DNA from: Actinomycetes bacterium
Lineage (GTDB): Bacteria > Actinomycetota > Actinomycetes > Mycobacteriales > Mycobacteriaceae
DNA: 64,000 bases
Assembly: GCA_023404955.1 (NCBI GenBank)
Contig: JAEXZY010000160.1
Span: 62,001 to 126,000 of the forward strand
Reading direction: 5' to 3'
Shown: piece after piece, positions 41,162-49,974 of the stretch
How positions within the stretch are numbered: position 1 is the stretch's first letter
Layout: every line of letters starts with the position of its first letter
The notes under the pieces: model-generated
Databases searched by the model: none
What the model was told of the DNA's origin: nothing
The model's input: only the letters and a program-made list of their open reading frames with translations
Translations under genes and position numbers: made by a program

Positions 41162-42390
41162 TCCTGTCGGTGGCCGCGCTCGTCGCGGTCCTGGGCTTCG
41201 CGCTGCTGCGTCCGCACGGCTGGCCGGAAGCGGTGGTGGCGGTGCCCGCCGCCGCGCTCGTCATCGTCACCGGCGCGATCAGCTGGCAGGGTGCATGGGT
41301 CGAGATCCGCGAACTCGCGCCCGTCGTCGGCTTCCTCGCCGCGGTTCTGGTGTTGGCGCGGCTGTGCGATGACGAAGGCCTGTTCCACGCCACGGGCGTG
41401 CTGATGGCCCGCGCCACCTCCGGCGGTCAGAATCGGCTGCTGCTGTCGGTGTTCGGCGTCTCCGCCGCCGTCACCGCGATCCTGAGCCTGGACGCGACGG
41501 TCGTGCTGCTGACCCCGGTGGTGCTGGCGACCGCGCGCACGCTGGCCGTCCCCGCCCGGCCGCACGCCTACGCCACCGCGCACCTGTCCAACAGCGCCTC
41601 GCTGCTGCTGCCCGTGTCCAATCTGACCAATCTGCTGGCGTTCAGCGCCGCCGGCGTGACCTTCCTGCATTTCGCCGCACTGATGTCGCTGCCGTGGCTG
41701 GCCGCCATCGCCGTCGAGTACGTGCTGCTGCGCTTGCTCTTTCGCAGCGACCTCGCGGTCGAGCCCCAACCGGCGCCGCGCGAACCTGTCGAGCTGCCGC
41801 TGTTCGCTTTGGTGACCGTCGGGCTCACACTGGTCGGGTTCGCCGTCACCTCGCTGGTGGGATTGTCGCCGGCGTGGGCAGCTCTGGCCGGAGCCGTGGC
41901 GCTCGGCGTACGCGGGCTCGCGACGCGACGCACCTGCGTCCGCAGGATCGCCGTGGCGATCGATCTGCCGTTCCTGGCGTTCGTGCTGTGCCTCGGCGTG
42001 GTCGTCGCAGCGGTCATGCGCAACGGTCTGGAGCCCGCGATGCACCGCGTGCTGCCCGACGGGCAGGGTCTTTTGGCGCTGCTCGGCATCGCGGCGGTGG
42101 CGGCCGTGCTGTCGAACATCGTGAACAACCTGCCCGCGGTGCTCGTGCTGCTGCCGCTGGCGGCGCCGGTCGGCCCGGCCGCAGTCCTGGCCGTGCTGAT
42201 CGGCGTCAACATCGGCCCCAACCTCACCTACGTGGGATCGCTGGCGAACCTGTTGTGGCGCAGCGTCGTCCGCCGCGACATGAACCCCAGCTTCGCCGAG
42301 TTCAGCCGCATAGGCCTGGTCACCACACCGCTCACCCTGGTCGCCGCCGTGGTCGCGCTGTGGGGCGGCCTGCGGCTGATAGGCGGTTAG
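41152..42390 (+). CDS. arsB2: ArsB/NhaD-superfamily ion transporter (Rv3578, ArsB2-like)
   Basis: A 412-residue membrane protein with ten to eleven hydrophobic segments. The halves carry SLDATVVLLTPVVLATA and SNIVNNLPAVLVLLPLA, typical of the ion-transporter (ArsB/citrate) superfamily. The M. tuberculosis counterpart is annotated as an arsenic transport protein, but no arsenate reductase or arsenic-type ArsR is adjacent here, so arsenite export is unproven. The ATG at 41152 lies inside the end of the hydrolase gene (10 bp overlap). It converges with rlmB, sharing 4 bp. Confidence 0.82.
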   Translation: MALILSVAALVAVLGFALLRPHGWPEAVVAVPAAALVIVTGAISWQGAWVEIRELAPVVGFLAAVLVLARLCDDEGLFHATGVLMARATSGGQNRLLLSVFGVSAAVTAILSLDATVVLLTPVVLATARTLAVPARPHAYATAHLSNSASLLLPVSNLTNLLAFSAAGVTFLHFAALMSLPWLAAIAVEYVLLRLLFRSDLAVEPQPAPREPVELPLFALVTVGLTLVGFAVTSLVGLSPAWAALAGAVALGVRGLATRRTCVRRIAVAIDLPFLAFVLCLGVVVAAVMRNGLEPAMHRVLPDGQGLLALLGIAAVAAVLSNIVNNLPAVLVLLPLAAPVGPAAVLAVLIGVNIGPNLTYVGSLANLLWRSVVRRDMNPSFAEFSRIGLVTTPLTLVAAVVALWGGLRLIGG

Positions 42391-43328
42391 CTGCGGCGCT
42401 GCCGAGCGATCTCGGCGAGCACCACGCCGGCTGCCACCGAGGCGTTGAGCGACTCGGTGGGCCCGGCCATCGGGATCGACACGATGGCATCGCAGGTTTC
42501 CCGTACCAGCCGGGACAGGCCTTTGCCCTCGGAGCCGACCACCACCATAATCGGGCCGCTGCCGTCGATGTCGTCGATCGCGGTGTCGCCGCCGGCGTCG
42601 AGGCCGACGATCTGGATGCCCGCGTCGGCGTACTGCTTCAGCGCCCGAGTGAGATTCGTGGCCCGCGCGACGGGGGTGCGGGCGGCCGCGCCGGCGCTGG
42701 TGCGCCACGCCACGGCCGTCACCGACGCCGACCGGCGCTGCGGGATCAGCACACCGTGCCCACCGAACGCGGCGACCGAACGGACGATCGCCCCGAGGTT
42801 GCGCGGGTCGGAGATGTTGTCCAGCGCCACCACCAACGCCGGCGCGACATCCTTGCCGGCCTGGCGGAGCAGATCGTCGGGGTGGGCGTACGCATACGGC
42901 GGCACCTGCAGCGCGATGCCCTGGTGCAGACCGTTGGCCGCGATCCGGTCGAGATCGTGCTTGGGCACCTCGAGGATCGCGATGCCCCGATCCGCGGCGG
43001 TCTGCACCGCCTCGGTGAGGCGTTCGTCCGAGTCCGCGCCCAGCGCGACGTAGAGCGCCGTCGCCGGGACGCCCGCGCGCAGGCACTCCACCACTGGGTT
43101 ACGACCCAGGACGATCTCGGTGTCGTCGGTCTTCTTGTGTCTGCCCTGAGCCTGCCGCGCCGCCTTGGCAGCGCGCTTGGCGGCCGGGTGATTCGGCCGC
43201 TGGTGCGCAGGCGGCGTCGCGCCCTTGCCCTCGAGGCCGCGCCGCCGGACTCCGCCGGAGCCGACCGTCGGGCCCTTCTTGGTCCCGGCCTTGCGTATCG
43301 CGCCGCGGCGCTGAGAATTGCCCGCCAT
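42387..43328 (-). CDS. rlmB: 23S rRNA 2'-O-ribose methyltransferase, SpoU/TrmH family (RlmB-like)
   Basis: A 313-residue SPOUT methyltransferase. A basic, probably disordered N-terminal tail of about 65 residues is followed by the substrate-binding domain (EIVLGRNPVVECL) and the knotted catalytic domain with motifs NISDPRNLGAIVRS, VVGSEGKGLSRL and PMAGPTESLNASVA. It would methylate G2251 in 23S rRNA, judged from family. It starts immediately after the cysS stop with no gap. Its position after cysS is the same as Rv3579c. Confidence 0.92.
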   Translation of the reverse strand: MAGNSQRRGAIRKAGTKKGPTVGSGGVRRRGLEGKGATPPAHQRPNHPAAKRAAKAARQAQGRHKKTDDTEIVLGRNPVVECLRAGVPATALYVALGADSDERLTEAVQTAADRGIAILEVPKHDLDRIAANGLHQGIALQVPPYAYAHPDDLLRQAGKDVAPALVVALDNISDPRNLGAIVRSVAAFGGHGVLIPQRRSASVTAVAWRTSAGAAARTPVARATNLTRALKQYADAGIQIVGLDAGGDTAIDDIDGSGPIMVVVGSEGKGLSRLVRETCDAIVSIPMAGPTESLNASVAAGVVLAEIARQRRS

Positions 43329-44744
43329 CTACTTGTCCGTTCCGTCGAGGAGCGACCACTGGGGACCGTCGGCGGTGTCGGTCACCTCGATGCCGGCCTC
43401 CTTGAGCCGGTCCCGGATCGCATCGGCTTCGGCCCAGTCGCGCCGGGCCCTGGCCTCCCCGCGGCGGCGCACCTCGGCCTGCACGAGGACGTCGACCGCG
43501 GCGAGGGCCGCGGAGGTCTCGTCGCGCGATTCCCACCGCTCGTCGAGCGGGTCGGCACCCAGGATGCCCATCATCGCGCGAATCGACATCGCATGGGTCA
43601 GCGCGGCCTCGTGATCGCCGGCGTCCAGCGCGCGGTTGCCCTCTGCGCGGGCCGCGTGGACCTCGGCCAGTGCCATCGGCACCGACAGGTCGTCGTCGAG
43701 TGCGGCACCGAACTTCGGCGTCCACTCGCCCGGAACGACCGCACCGACGCGGGTGCGTACCCGATGCAGGAAGTCCTCGATTCCCGTGTAGGCCTTCGCC
43801 GCGTCGGCCAGTGCGGTCTCGGAGAACTCGAGCATCGACCGGTAGTGCGCACTGCCCAGGTAGTAGCGCAACTCGGCAGCCCGAACCCGTTGCAGCACAG
43901 CGGGAATCGCCAGCACATTGCCCAGCGACTTGCTCATCTTCTCCCCGCCCATGGTGACCCAGCCGTTGTGCAGCCAGAACTTGGCGAAGCCGTCGCCGGC
44001 CGCTTCGGCCTGGGCGATCTCGTTTTCATGGTGCGGGAACACCAGGTCCATCCCGCCGGCGTGGATGTCGAATTCGGCGCCGAGGTACTCGTGGGCCATC
44101 GCCACGCACTCGGTGTGCCACCCGGGCCGGCCGCGCCCCCACGGCGTGGGCCACGACGGCTCACCGGGCTTGGCGCCCTTCCACAACGTGAAGTCGCGCT
44201 GATCGCGCTTGCCCGTCGCAACACCTTCGCCCTGGTGCACATCGTCGATCCGGTGTCCCGACAGCTTGCCGTAGTCGGGCAACGTCGCGACGTCGAAGTA
44301 CACGTCCCCCGCCCCGGTGTAGGCGTGGCCGCGCTCGATCAGGCGCTCGATCAGCTCGACCATCTGGGTGATGTGTCCGGTGGCCCTGGGCTCGGCCGAG
44401 GGCGGCAGTACTCCCAGCGCGTCGTAGGCGGCCGAGAACGCACGCTCGTAGGTGGCCGCCCATTCCCACCACGGCCGGCCCGCGTCGGCTGCCTTGTTGA
44501 GGATCTTGTCGTCGATGTCGGTGACGTTGCGGATGAATGCCACGTCGTAGCCCTTGGCGGTCAGCCACCGGCGCAGGACGTCGAACGCGACCCCGCTGCG
44601 CACGTGGCCGATATGCGGAAGACCCTGGACGGTGGCGCCACAGAGGTAGATGGACACGTGGCCGGGCCGCAGTGGCGCGAATTCGCGCACACCGCCAGAC
44701 AAGGTGTCATACAGCCGCATCGGCGCGGCAGGGCGTTCGGTCAC
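43329..44744 (-). CDS. cysS: Cysteinyl-tRNA synthetase
   Basis: A 471-residue class I synthetase. The HIGH motif is PHIGHV (about residue 43), the KMSKS motif is EKMSKSLG (about 268), and the zinc ligands include the cysteine in YLCGATV, the cysteine in HTECVAM and HHENE. It charges tRNA-Cys. The start is GTG at 44744, preceded on the same strand by TAAGCT and 8 nt, so it is probably leaderless. The leader is almost identical to that of lysS in this window. ispF is 23 bp upstream in the same direction. Confidence 0.95.
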   Translation of the reverse strand: MTERPAAPMRLYDTLSGGVREFAPLRPGHVSIYLCGATVQGLPHIGHVRSGVAFDVLRRWLTAKGYDVAFIRNVTDIDDKILNKAADAGRPWWEWAATYERAFSAAYDALGVLPPSAEPRATGHITQMVELIERLIERGHAYTGAGDVYFDVATLPDYGKLSGHRIDDVHQGEGVATGKRDQRDFTLWKGAKPGEPSWPTPWGRGRPGWHTECVAMAHEYLGAEFDIHAGGMDLVFPHHENEIAQAEAAGDGFAKFWLHNGWVTMGGEKMSKSLGNVLAIPAVLQRVRAAELRYYLGSAHYRSMLEFSETALADAAKAYTGIEDFLHRVRTRVGAVVPGEWTPKFGAALDDDLSVPMALAEVHAARAEGNRALDAGDHEAALTHAMSIRAMMGILGADPLDERWESRDETSAALAAVDVLVQAEVRRRGEARARRDWAEADAIRDRLKEAGIEVTDTADGPQWSLLDGTDK

Positions 44745-44758
44745 GACGGGCCAGCTTA
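44742..44758 (-). promoter_or_regulatory. Putative leaderless promoter element of cysS, shared with lysS
   Basis: On the minus strand TAAGCT-GGCCCGTC-GTG runs into the cysS start. The lysS start has TAAGCT-GGCATGTC-GTG, so 15 of 17 bases agree. TAAGCT fits a TANNNT -10 element. Confidence 0.4.
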
Positions 44759-44767
44759 CCGGCCGGA

Positions 44768-45250
44768 TCAGGCAGAACCCGCATCGCTCAGAATGAGGGC
44801 AGTCGCCAGCGCCGCCAAACCCTCGCCCCGGCCCGTCAGCCCGAGACCGTCGGTGGTGGTGGCCGACACCGACACCGGGGCGCCAACGAGTTCGGACAGC
44901 AGCTTCTGGGCCTCCGCCCGGCGTGGCCCGATCTTGGGTCGATTGCCGATGACCTGCACCGCGGCGTTACCGACACGCAGTCCCGCCTCGTCGAGCAGGG
45001 CACGGACGTGACGCAACATGTCGGCCCCGGTGACTCCCCGCCACTCGGGGCGGTCGGTACCGAAGACTCCGCCGATGTCGCCCATGCCCGCTGCGGACAG
45101 TAATGCGTCGCAGAGAGCATGGGCGGCGACGTCGCCGTCGGAGTGACCGGCACAACCGTCGGCATCGTCGAACAGGAGACCCAGCAGCCAGCAGGGTCGC
45201 CCGACTTCGATCGGATGAACGTCGGTACCGAGACCGACGCGAGGAATCAC
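44768..45250 (-). CDS. ispF: 2-C-methyl-D-erythritol 2,4-cyclodiphosphate synthase
   Basis: A 160-residue IspF. Metal ligands are in GTDVHP (aspartate and histidine) and AGHSDGDVAAHA, with the C-terminal TTTDGLGLTGRGEG typical of the family. It makes the cyclodiphosphate of the MEP isoprenoid pathway. In M. tuberculosis ispD lies between carD and ispF. Here ispF starts one base after the carD stop, so ispD is missing from this place. The GTG start at 45250 gives the normal N-terminus (IPRVGLGTDVH). Confidence 0.95.
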   Translation of the reverse strand: MIPRVGLGTDVHPIEVGRPCWLLGLLFDDADGCAGHSDGDVAAHALCDALLSAAGMGDIGGVFGTDRPEWRGVTGADMLRHVRALLDEAGLRVGNAAVQVIGNRPKIGPRRAEAQKLLSELVGAPVSVSATTTDGLGLTGRGEGLAALATALILSDAGSA

Positions 45251-45251
45251 G

Positions 45252-45740
45252 TCAGGATGCGGCGGCGAGAACTTCGTCGAGGATGATCGACGCCTTGGCG
45301 TCGTCGGTGTTCTCCGCCAGCGCGAGTTCGCCGACGAGGATCTGGCGCGCCTTGGCGAGCATCCGCTTCTCGCCCGCCGAAAGCCCGCGCTCCTGATCTC
45401 GCCGCCACAGGTCGCGAACGACCTCGGCGACCTTGTTCACATCCCCGGAAGCCAGCTTCTCGAGGTTGGCCTTGTACCGGCGCGACCAGTTGGTCGGCTC
45501 TTCGGTATGCGGGGCGCGAAGCACCTGGAAAACCTTGTCGAGGCCCTCCTGGCCGACGACGTCACGCACACCCACGTATTCGGCGTTGTCCGCAGGCACC
45601 CGGACAGTCAGATCGCCCTGGGCGACCTTCAAGACGAGATATTCCTTCTGCTCGCCTTTGATGGTTCGGGTTTCGATCGCCTCGATCAACGCAGCACCGT
45701 GGTGTGGATAGACGACGGTGTCTCCGACCTTGAAAATCAT
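45252..45740 (-). CDS. carD: RNA polymerase-binding transcription regulator CarD
   Basis: A 162-residue CarD, nearly identical to the M. tuberculosis protein as recalled. The N-terminal Tudor-like domain (residues 1-53, IFKVGDTVVYPHHGAA) binds the RNA polymerase beta subunit; the C-terminal helical domain (NWSRRYKANLEKLASGDV) contacts DNA with the conserved tryptophan. It stabilises open complexes, especially at rRNA promoters. The ATG at 45740 follows AAAGGGG. It lies 1 bp upstream of ispF and may be co-transcribed with it. Confidence 0.97.
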   Translation of the reverse strand: MIFKVGDTVVYPHHGAALIEAIETRTIKGEQKEYLVLKVAQGDLTVRVPADNAEYVGVRDVVGQEGLDKVFQVLRAPHTEEPTNWSRRYKANLEKLASGDVNKVAEVVRDLWRRDQERGLSAGEKRMLAKARQILVGELALAENTDDAKASIILDEVLAAAS

Positions 45741-45969
45741 CAGTTTCGAGCCCCTTTCACATGACGAGTTTAACACGGGGTCTTTTCGGGGGTGCGCCAA
45801 CGATGCAGGTCAGGGGCACAGTGGGGGAACTTCGGGGGTTGACAGGCAAGCGATTCCGTGCAAGGCGCGCCCTGCGCTACCGCCCGTCATCGCGACCTAC
45901 TACTCTGCATAGTCGAACGATGGAGACCGGCATGTCACGTCGCCCTGCCGGCCGAGCAGGAGGCACCCA
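45741..45969. other. Divergent carD-lpqE intergenic region
   Basis: This 229 bp gap should hold both promoters. On the lpqE side, TACTCT at 45901-45906 could be a -10 element. A TTGACA at 45839-45844 has no TANNNT at a proper distance. No palindrome, terminator or small ORF is convincing. Confidence 0.4.
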
Positions 45970-46557
45970 GTGAACCCCTTAGTCCGGCGCACTTCTGTCA
46001 CGACCGCCGTCGCGACGGCAGCTATCGCACTGTCCGCCGTGCTGAGCGGCTGCAGCGCCGGTCAGGTGTCCCAGACGGCCACCCAGGAGCCCGCGATCAA
46101 CGGCACAAGCGGCAAAGCCGGTCCGATCGCGCTGCGCAACGTCCACCTGCGCGCTCAGCAGACGTCGGACTACGTGCGCCCGGGCAGCGACGTCGAATTG
46201 ATCTTCACCGCCGCGAACACCTCGCCCGACACCAACGACAAGCTGGTCCGCATCACCTCGGACGTCGGCACGGTGTCGCTGACCGGCGGCAAGGACCTGC
46301 CGGCCAACGGCGTCCTTGTGGTCGGCACCCCCGACGGGCAGACCACGCCGCTGGAGGCCGTCGAGCCCGCCGACGCCGCCGAGGCGCGCGTCATGCTGAA
46401 CAAGCCGATCACCAACGGTCTGACCTACGACTTCACCTTCACGTTCGAGAAGTCGGGCGACACGACGGTCACGGTGCCGATCTCGGCCGGTGAAACGCCG
46501 CGACGCGAGGTCTCCGATGCCGGCGGCGCCGTCTCAGAGCACTCCGGCGGGCACTAG
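45970..46557 (+). CDS. lpqE: Conserved lipoprotein LpqE
   Basis: A 195-residue lipoprotein. A basic start and hydrophobic core end in the lipobox LSGC, so lipidation occurs at about residue 28. The mature part resembles the PCuAC/YcnI-like beta fold region (IALRNVHLRAQ, ELIFTAANTSPDTNDKLV) but without an obvious HxxxM copper motif. Its role is unknown; it is conserved next to carD in mycobacteria. The GTG at 45970 follows AGGAGG. Confidence 0.85.
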   Translation: MNPLVRRTSVTTAVATAAIALSAVLSGCSAGQVSQTATQEPAINGTSGKAGPIALRNVHLRAQQTSDYVRPGSDVELIFTAANTSPDTNDKLVRITSDVGTVSLTGGKDLPANGVLVVGTPDGQTTPLEAVEPADAAEARVMLNKPITNGLTYDFTFTFEKSGDTTVTVPISAGETPRREVSDAGGAVSEHSGGH

Positions 46558-46604
46558 CCCGCGACACGGGCGCGCATCGCCGCCCACTTGTCGGTGCGGG
46601 CCGA

Positions 46605-46610
46605 TACCGT
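46605..46610 (+). promoter_or_regulatory. Probable -10 element for leaderless radA
   Basis: TACCGT lies 6 nt before the GTG of radA, and no Shine-Dalgarno is present. Confidence 0.42.
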
Positions 46611-46616
46611 CGCACC

Positions 46617-48002
46617 GTGGCCCGGACTTCGAAAACACGTTCGCAATATCGCTGCTCGGAATGCCACCACACGACCCCCAAATGGGTAGGTCGCTGCCCT
46701 GACTGCGGAACGTGGGGCACCGTCAACGAAGTGGCGCTGGCCGCCGTCGGCGGGACGGCCATCCGTCGCGCCATCGCCCCCACCTCGCCGGCCGTACCCA
46801 TCAGTTCGATCGACCCGGGAACCACGCGCCATTTCCCCACCGGCATCGGCGAATTCGACCGCGTGCTCGGCGGCGGAGTGGTGCCGGGCTCGGTCACCCT
46901 GCTCGCCGGCGATCCCGGAGTCGGGAAATCGACGTTGCTGCTCGAGGTGGCGCACCGATGGGCGCAGAGCGGGCGGCGGGCGCTCTACCTCTCGGGGGAG
47001 GAATCGGCCGGCCAGATCCGGCTTCGGGCCGGACGCACCGGATGCACTCACGACGAGGTGTACCTGGCAGCCGAATCCGATGTGCAAACGGCACTGGGCC
47101 ACATCGACGCGGTCCGGCCGTCACTGGTCATCGTCGATTCGGTGCAGACCATGTCGACCACCGAAGCCGACGGCGTCACAGGCGGCGTCACCCAGGTGCG
47201 TGCGGTCACCACAGCGCTGACGATGACGGCGAAGACCACCGGCGTCGCCATGCTGCTGGTCGGCCACGTGACCAAGGACGGGGCGATCGCCGGACCGCGC
47301 TCACTGGAGCATCTCGTCGACGTCGTGCTGCACTTCGAGGGCGACCGCGCGTCCGCGTTGCGCATGGTGCGCGGTATCAAGAACCGGTTCGGCGCCGCTG
47401 ACGAGGTCGGCTGTTTCCTGTTGCACGACAGCGGAATCGAGTGCGTTGCGGATGCATCGGGGCTGTTCCTGGACCAGCGTCCCAAACCGGTGCCGGGTAC
47501 GTCGGTGACGGTCACGCTCGACGGCAAACGCCCGATGATCGGCGAGGTGCAGGCACTGATCGGTTCCCCGGCCAGCGGGAGTCCGCGCCGCGCCGTGAGC
47601 GGTATCGACTCCTCCCGCGCGGCGATGATCACCGCGGTGCTGGAGAAGCGGGCTCGGTTGCCCGTCGGCGCCAACGACATCTATCTGTCGACGGTCGGCG
47701 GCATGCGGCTCACCGATTCGTCGTCGGATCTCGCGGTCGCCCTGGCGATCGCTTCGGCGTTCACCGATCTGGCGTTGCCGACGTCGGTGATCGCGATCGG
47801 CGAGGTCGGGCTGGCCGGCGACCTGCGCCGGGTGACCGGGATGGATCGCCGGCTGGCCGAAGCTTTCCGGCTGGGTTTCACCACCGCCGTCGTGCCCGCC
47901 GGCCTGACGTCAGCGCCCGGTGGGATGCGGACCTACGAAGCCGACGACATCGCCTCGGCATTGCGGGTGTTGCGCCAGATCAGCCAGAATGACGCGAACT
48001 GA
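46617..48002 (+). CDS. radA: DNA repair protein RadA (branch-migration ATPase)
   Basis: A 461-residue RadA. A C4 zinc finger (C13, C16, C27, C30) is followed by a RecA-like core with Walker A GDPGVGKST (about residue 100), Walker B SLVIVDSVQ, and the RadA-specific KNRFG motif at about 259. The C-terminal Lon-protease-like domain contains GGMRLTDSSSDLAVALA. It promotes branch migration in recombinational repair. The GTG at 46617 has TACCGT 6 nt before it. disA follows 21 bp downstream, the usual pairing. Confidence 0.96.
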   Translation: MARTSKTRSQYRCSECHHTTPKWVGRCPDCGTWGTVNEVALAAVGGTAIRRAIAPTSPAVPISSIDPGTTRHFPTGIGEFDRVLGGGVVPGSVTLLAGDPGVGKSTLLLEVAHRWAQSGRRALYLSGEESAGQIRLRAGRTGCTHDEVYLAAESDVQTALGHIDAVRPSLVIVDSVQTMSTTEADGVTGGVTQVRAVTTALTMTAKTTGVAMLLVGHVTKDGAIAGPRSLEHLVDVVLHFEGDRASALRMVRGIKNRFGAADEVGCFLLHDSGIECVADASGLFLDQRPKPVPGTSVTVTLDGKRPMIGEVQALIGSPASGSPRRAVSGIDSSRAAMITAVLEKRARLPVGANDIYLSTVGGMRLTDSSSDLAVALAIASAFTDLALPTSVIAIGEVGLAGDLRRVTGMDRRLAEAFRLGFTTAVVPAGLTSAPGGMRTYEADDIASALRVLRQISQNDAN

Positions 48003-48023
48003 GGCAACTCTCGAGGGGATCGG

Positions 48024-49142
48024 ATGGCCGTGAAGTCGACGGGACGCAGCACGCGCACAGTCGTTCCGTTGGCCCGTCCGACGCTGCGGGAGACGATCGC
48101 CCGGCTGGCGCCCGGCACGCCGCTGCGCGACGGGCTGGAGCGCATCCTGCGCGGGCGCACCGGCGCCTTGATCGTCATCGGGTTCGACGACAGCGTCGAA
48201 GCCATCTGCGACGGCGGCTTCTCGCTGGACGTGCGCTACGCCCCCACCCGGCTGCGTGAGCTGTCGAAGATGGACGGCGCAGTGGTGCTCTCCAGCGACG
48301 GCAGTCGGATCCTGCGTGCCAACGTGCAGCTGGTGCCCGATCCGTCCATCCCCACCGAGGAGTCCGGCACCCGGCACCGCTCGGCCGAACGCACCGCCAT
48401 CCAGACCGGCTATCCGGTCATCTCGGTCAGCCATTCCATGAGCATCGTGACGGTGTACGTGGCCGGCGAGCGGCACGTGGTGCCCGAGTCGGCGACCATC
48501 CTGTCGCGCGCCAACCAGACCATCGACACGCTGGAGCGCTACAAGACCCGACTCGACGAGGTGAGCAAACAGCTCTCGATGGCTGAGATCGAGGACTTCG
48601 TGACGCTACGCGACGTGATGACCGTGGTGCAGCGGCTCGAGATGGTGCGTCGGATCAGCCTCGAAATCGACTCCGACGTCGTCGAACTCGGTACCGACGG
48701 CCGCCAGCTGAAGCTGCAGCTCGATGAACTGGTGGGCGACAACGACGTCGACCGCGAGCTGATCGTGCGTGACTATCACGCCAACCCCGACCCGCCCTCG
48801 CCGGCGCAGGTGACCGCAACGCTGGAGGAACTCGACGGGCTCTCCGACAATGAGCTCCTCGACTTCACAACGCTGGCAAGGGTTTTCGGGTATCCGTCGA
48901 CGGCTGAGGCGCAGGACTCGGCGATGAGCTCACGCGGGTACCGGGCGATGTCGGGAATACCGCGCCTGCAGTTCGCGCACGTCGACCTGCTGGTCCGCAA
49001 CTTCGGCTCCCTCCAGGGCCTGCTCGCCGCGAGCGCCAGCGACCTGCAGTCGGTGGACGGCATCGGCTCGATGTGGGCACGCCACATCCGAGAAGGCTTG
49101 TCGCAGCTGGCCGAGTCGACGATCGCCGACCGGCTGGCCTGA
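48024..49142 (+). CDS. disA: DNA integrity scanning diadenylate cyclase DisA
   Basis: A 372-residue DisA. The N-terminal cyclase domain has the DGA motif at D84-A86 and RHR at R117-R119, both required for making c-di-AMP from two ATP. A linker helix region follows, then a C-terminal RuvA-like helix-hairpin-helix (QSVDGIGSMWARHI) for binding branched DNA. It couples DNA damage to c-di-AMP signalling and is typically paired with radA. The ATG at 48024 follows GAGGGGATC. It converges with the next gene across 2 bp. Confidence 0.96.
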   Translation: MAVKSTGRSTRTVVPLARPTLRETIARLAPGTPLRDGLERILRGRTGALIVIGFDDSVEAICDGGFSLDVRYAPTRLRELSKMDGAVVLSSDGSRILRANVQLVPDPSIPTEESGTRHRSAERTAIQTGYPVISVSHSMSIVTVYVAGERHVVPESATILSRANQTIDTLERYKTRLDEVSKQLSMAEIEDFVTLRDVMTVVQRLEMVRRISLEIDSDVVELGTDGRQLKLQLDELVGDNDVDRELIVRDYHANPDPPSPAQVTATLEELDGLSDNELLDFTTLARVFGYPSTAEAQDSAMSSRGYRAMSGIPRLQFAHVDLLVRNFGSLQGLLAASASDLQSVDGIGSMWARHIREGLSQLAESTIADRLA

Positions 49143-49144
49143 CC

Positions 49145-49939
49145 TCAGCCCGCGGGTGCCGGGGCCGGCGCCGGCGCCGGGCCGGGCGCTCCCGGCGGCA
49201 CCTGCTGCGGCTGAGCCAGTATGAACGGCACCGTCGCCGAGCGCAGGTTGCCCAGCTGCACGACGAGGTTGTAGGTCCCGGGACCGATCGGCTGACGCGG
49301 CAGCGGGCAGTTCGGAGCCGATCCCATGCCGGTCCACGTGACCTCGGTGGTCACCTGCTCACCCGGCTGGAACGTCTTGATCAGCGTCTCGCTGGACGGC
49401 GCGCAATCGAGGTTCGACCACAGCCGCTGGTTGTCCAGCGAATAGACGTACGCGGCGAGCACCGCGGCGCCGACATCGCGCTGGCAAGCCACCAAGCCGA
49501 TGTTGGTGACCACCATCGTGAACTTCGGCTGATCGCCGACGACGTACTGCGGCTGATTGGTGATGCCCTTGACCGCCAGCGTGGAGTCCGGGCAGTCGTC
49601 GCCCTCCTTGAGGATCGGCGGAGGCACGACGGCGGCCGTCGGGGTCGCGGTCGGCGGCGGCGCCTGCTGAGCCGGCGCCTGGATAGGGGTCTTCACCTCG
49701 GGGTTGTCCCCGGGCAACGGCGTGGGAGGCGCGGCATTCTGCGAGGCCTGCGTCTCGTTCGCGGTCGGCTGCTCGGTGCTGGTGCTGTTCATCACGACCA
49801 CCGCGACGACAGCGGCGATGATCCCGATGACGAGCACGGAAACGCCGAGCGCCAACATCCTGCGTCGCCAATAGATCTGTTGGGGCAGCGGGCCATGCGG
49901 TTCCAAATCCAGCACGACATCACGGTAAGGCCAGCTCAA
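49145..49939 (-). CDS. Membrane-anchored, proline-rich exported protein (Rv3587c-like)
   Basis: A 264-residue protein with a short cytoplasmic head, one membrane segment (about 29-50), a long proline/alanine/threonine linker (about 55-108), and a folded extracellular domain with cysteines in DDCPDST, ACQRD, DCAPSS and NCPLP, likely two disulfides. A proline-alanine repeat ends the protein. It occupies the site of Rv3587c, a conserved membrane protein of unknown function. The start (TTG 49939) is uncertain because no ATG or GTG with a good Shine-Dalgarno precedes the conserved SWPYRDVVLDLEP; a GTG at 49915 is the alternative. Confidence 0.78.
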   Translation of the reverse strand: MSWPYRDVVLDLEPHGPLPQQIYWRRRMLALGVSVLVIGIIAAVVAVVVMNSTSTEQPTANETQASQNAAPPTPLPGDNPEVKTPIQAPAQQAPPPTATPTAAVVPPPILKEGDDCPDSTLAVKGITNQPQYVVGDQPKFTMVVTNIGLVACQRDVGAAVLAAYVYSLDNQRLWSNLDCAPSSETLIKTFQPGEQVTTEVTWTGMGSAPNCPLPRQPIGPGTYNLVVQLGNLRSATVPFILAQPQQVPPGAPGPAPAPAPAPAG

Positions 49940-49974
49940 GCGACTCTGTTTGACGCCACTCGGCGTGTTGCCTT

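Noticed and set aside
41694..45011. Open frame of about 1100 codons on the plus strand over the arsB2 end, rlmB, cysS and ispF
   Set aside because: It is antisense or out of frame to four well-supported genes and is rich in arginine and glycine, typical of shadow frames in high-GC DNA.
45839..45844. TTGACA as a -35 element for lpqE
   Set aside because: No TANNNT -10 element is found at 16-19 bp downstream.
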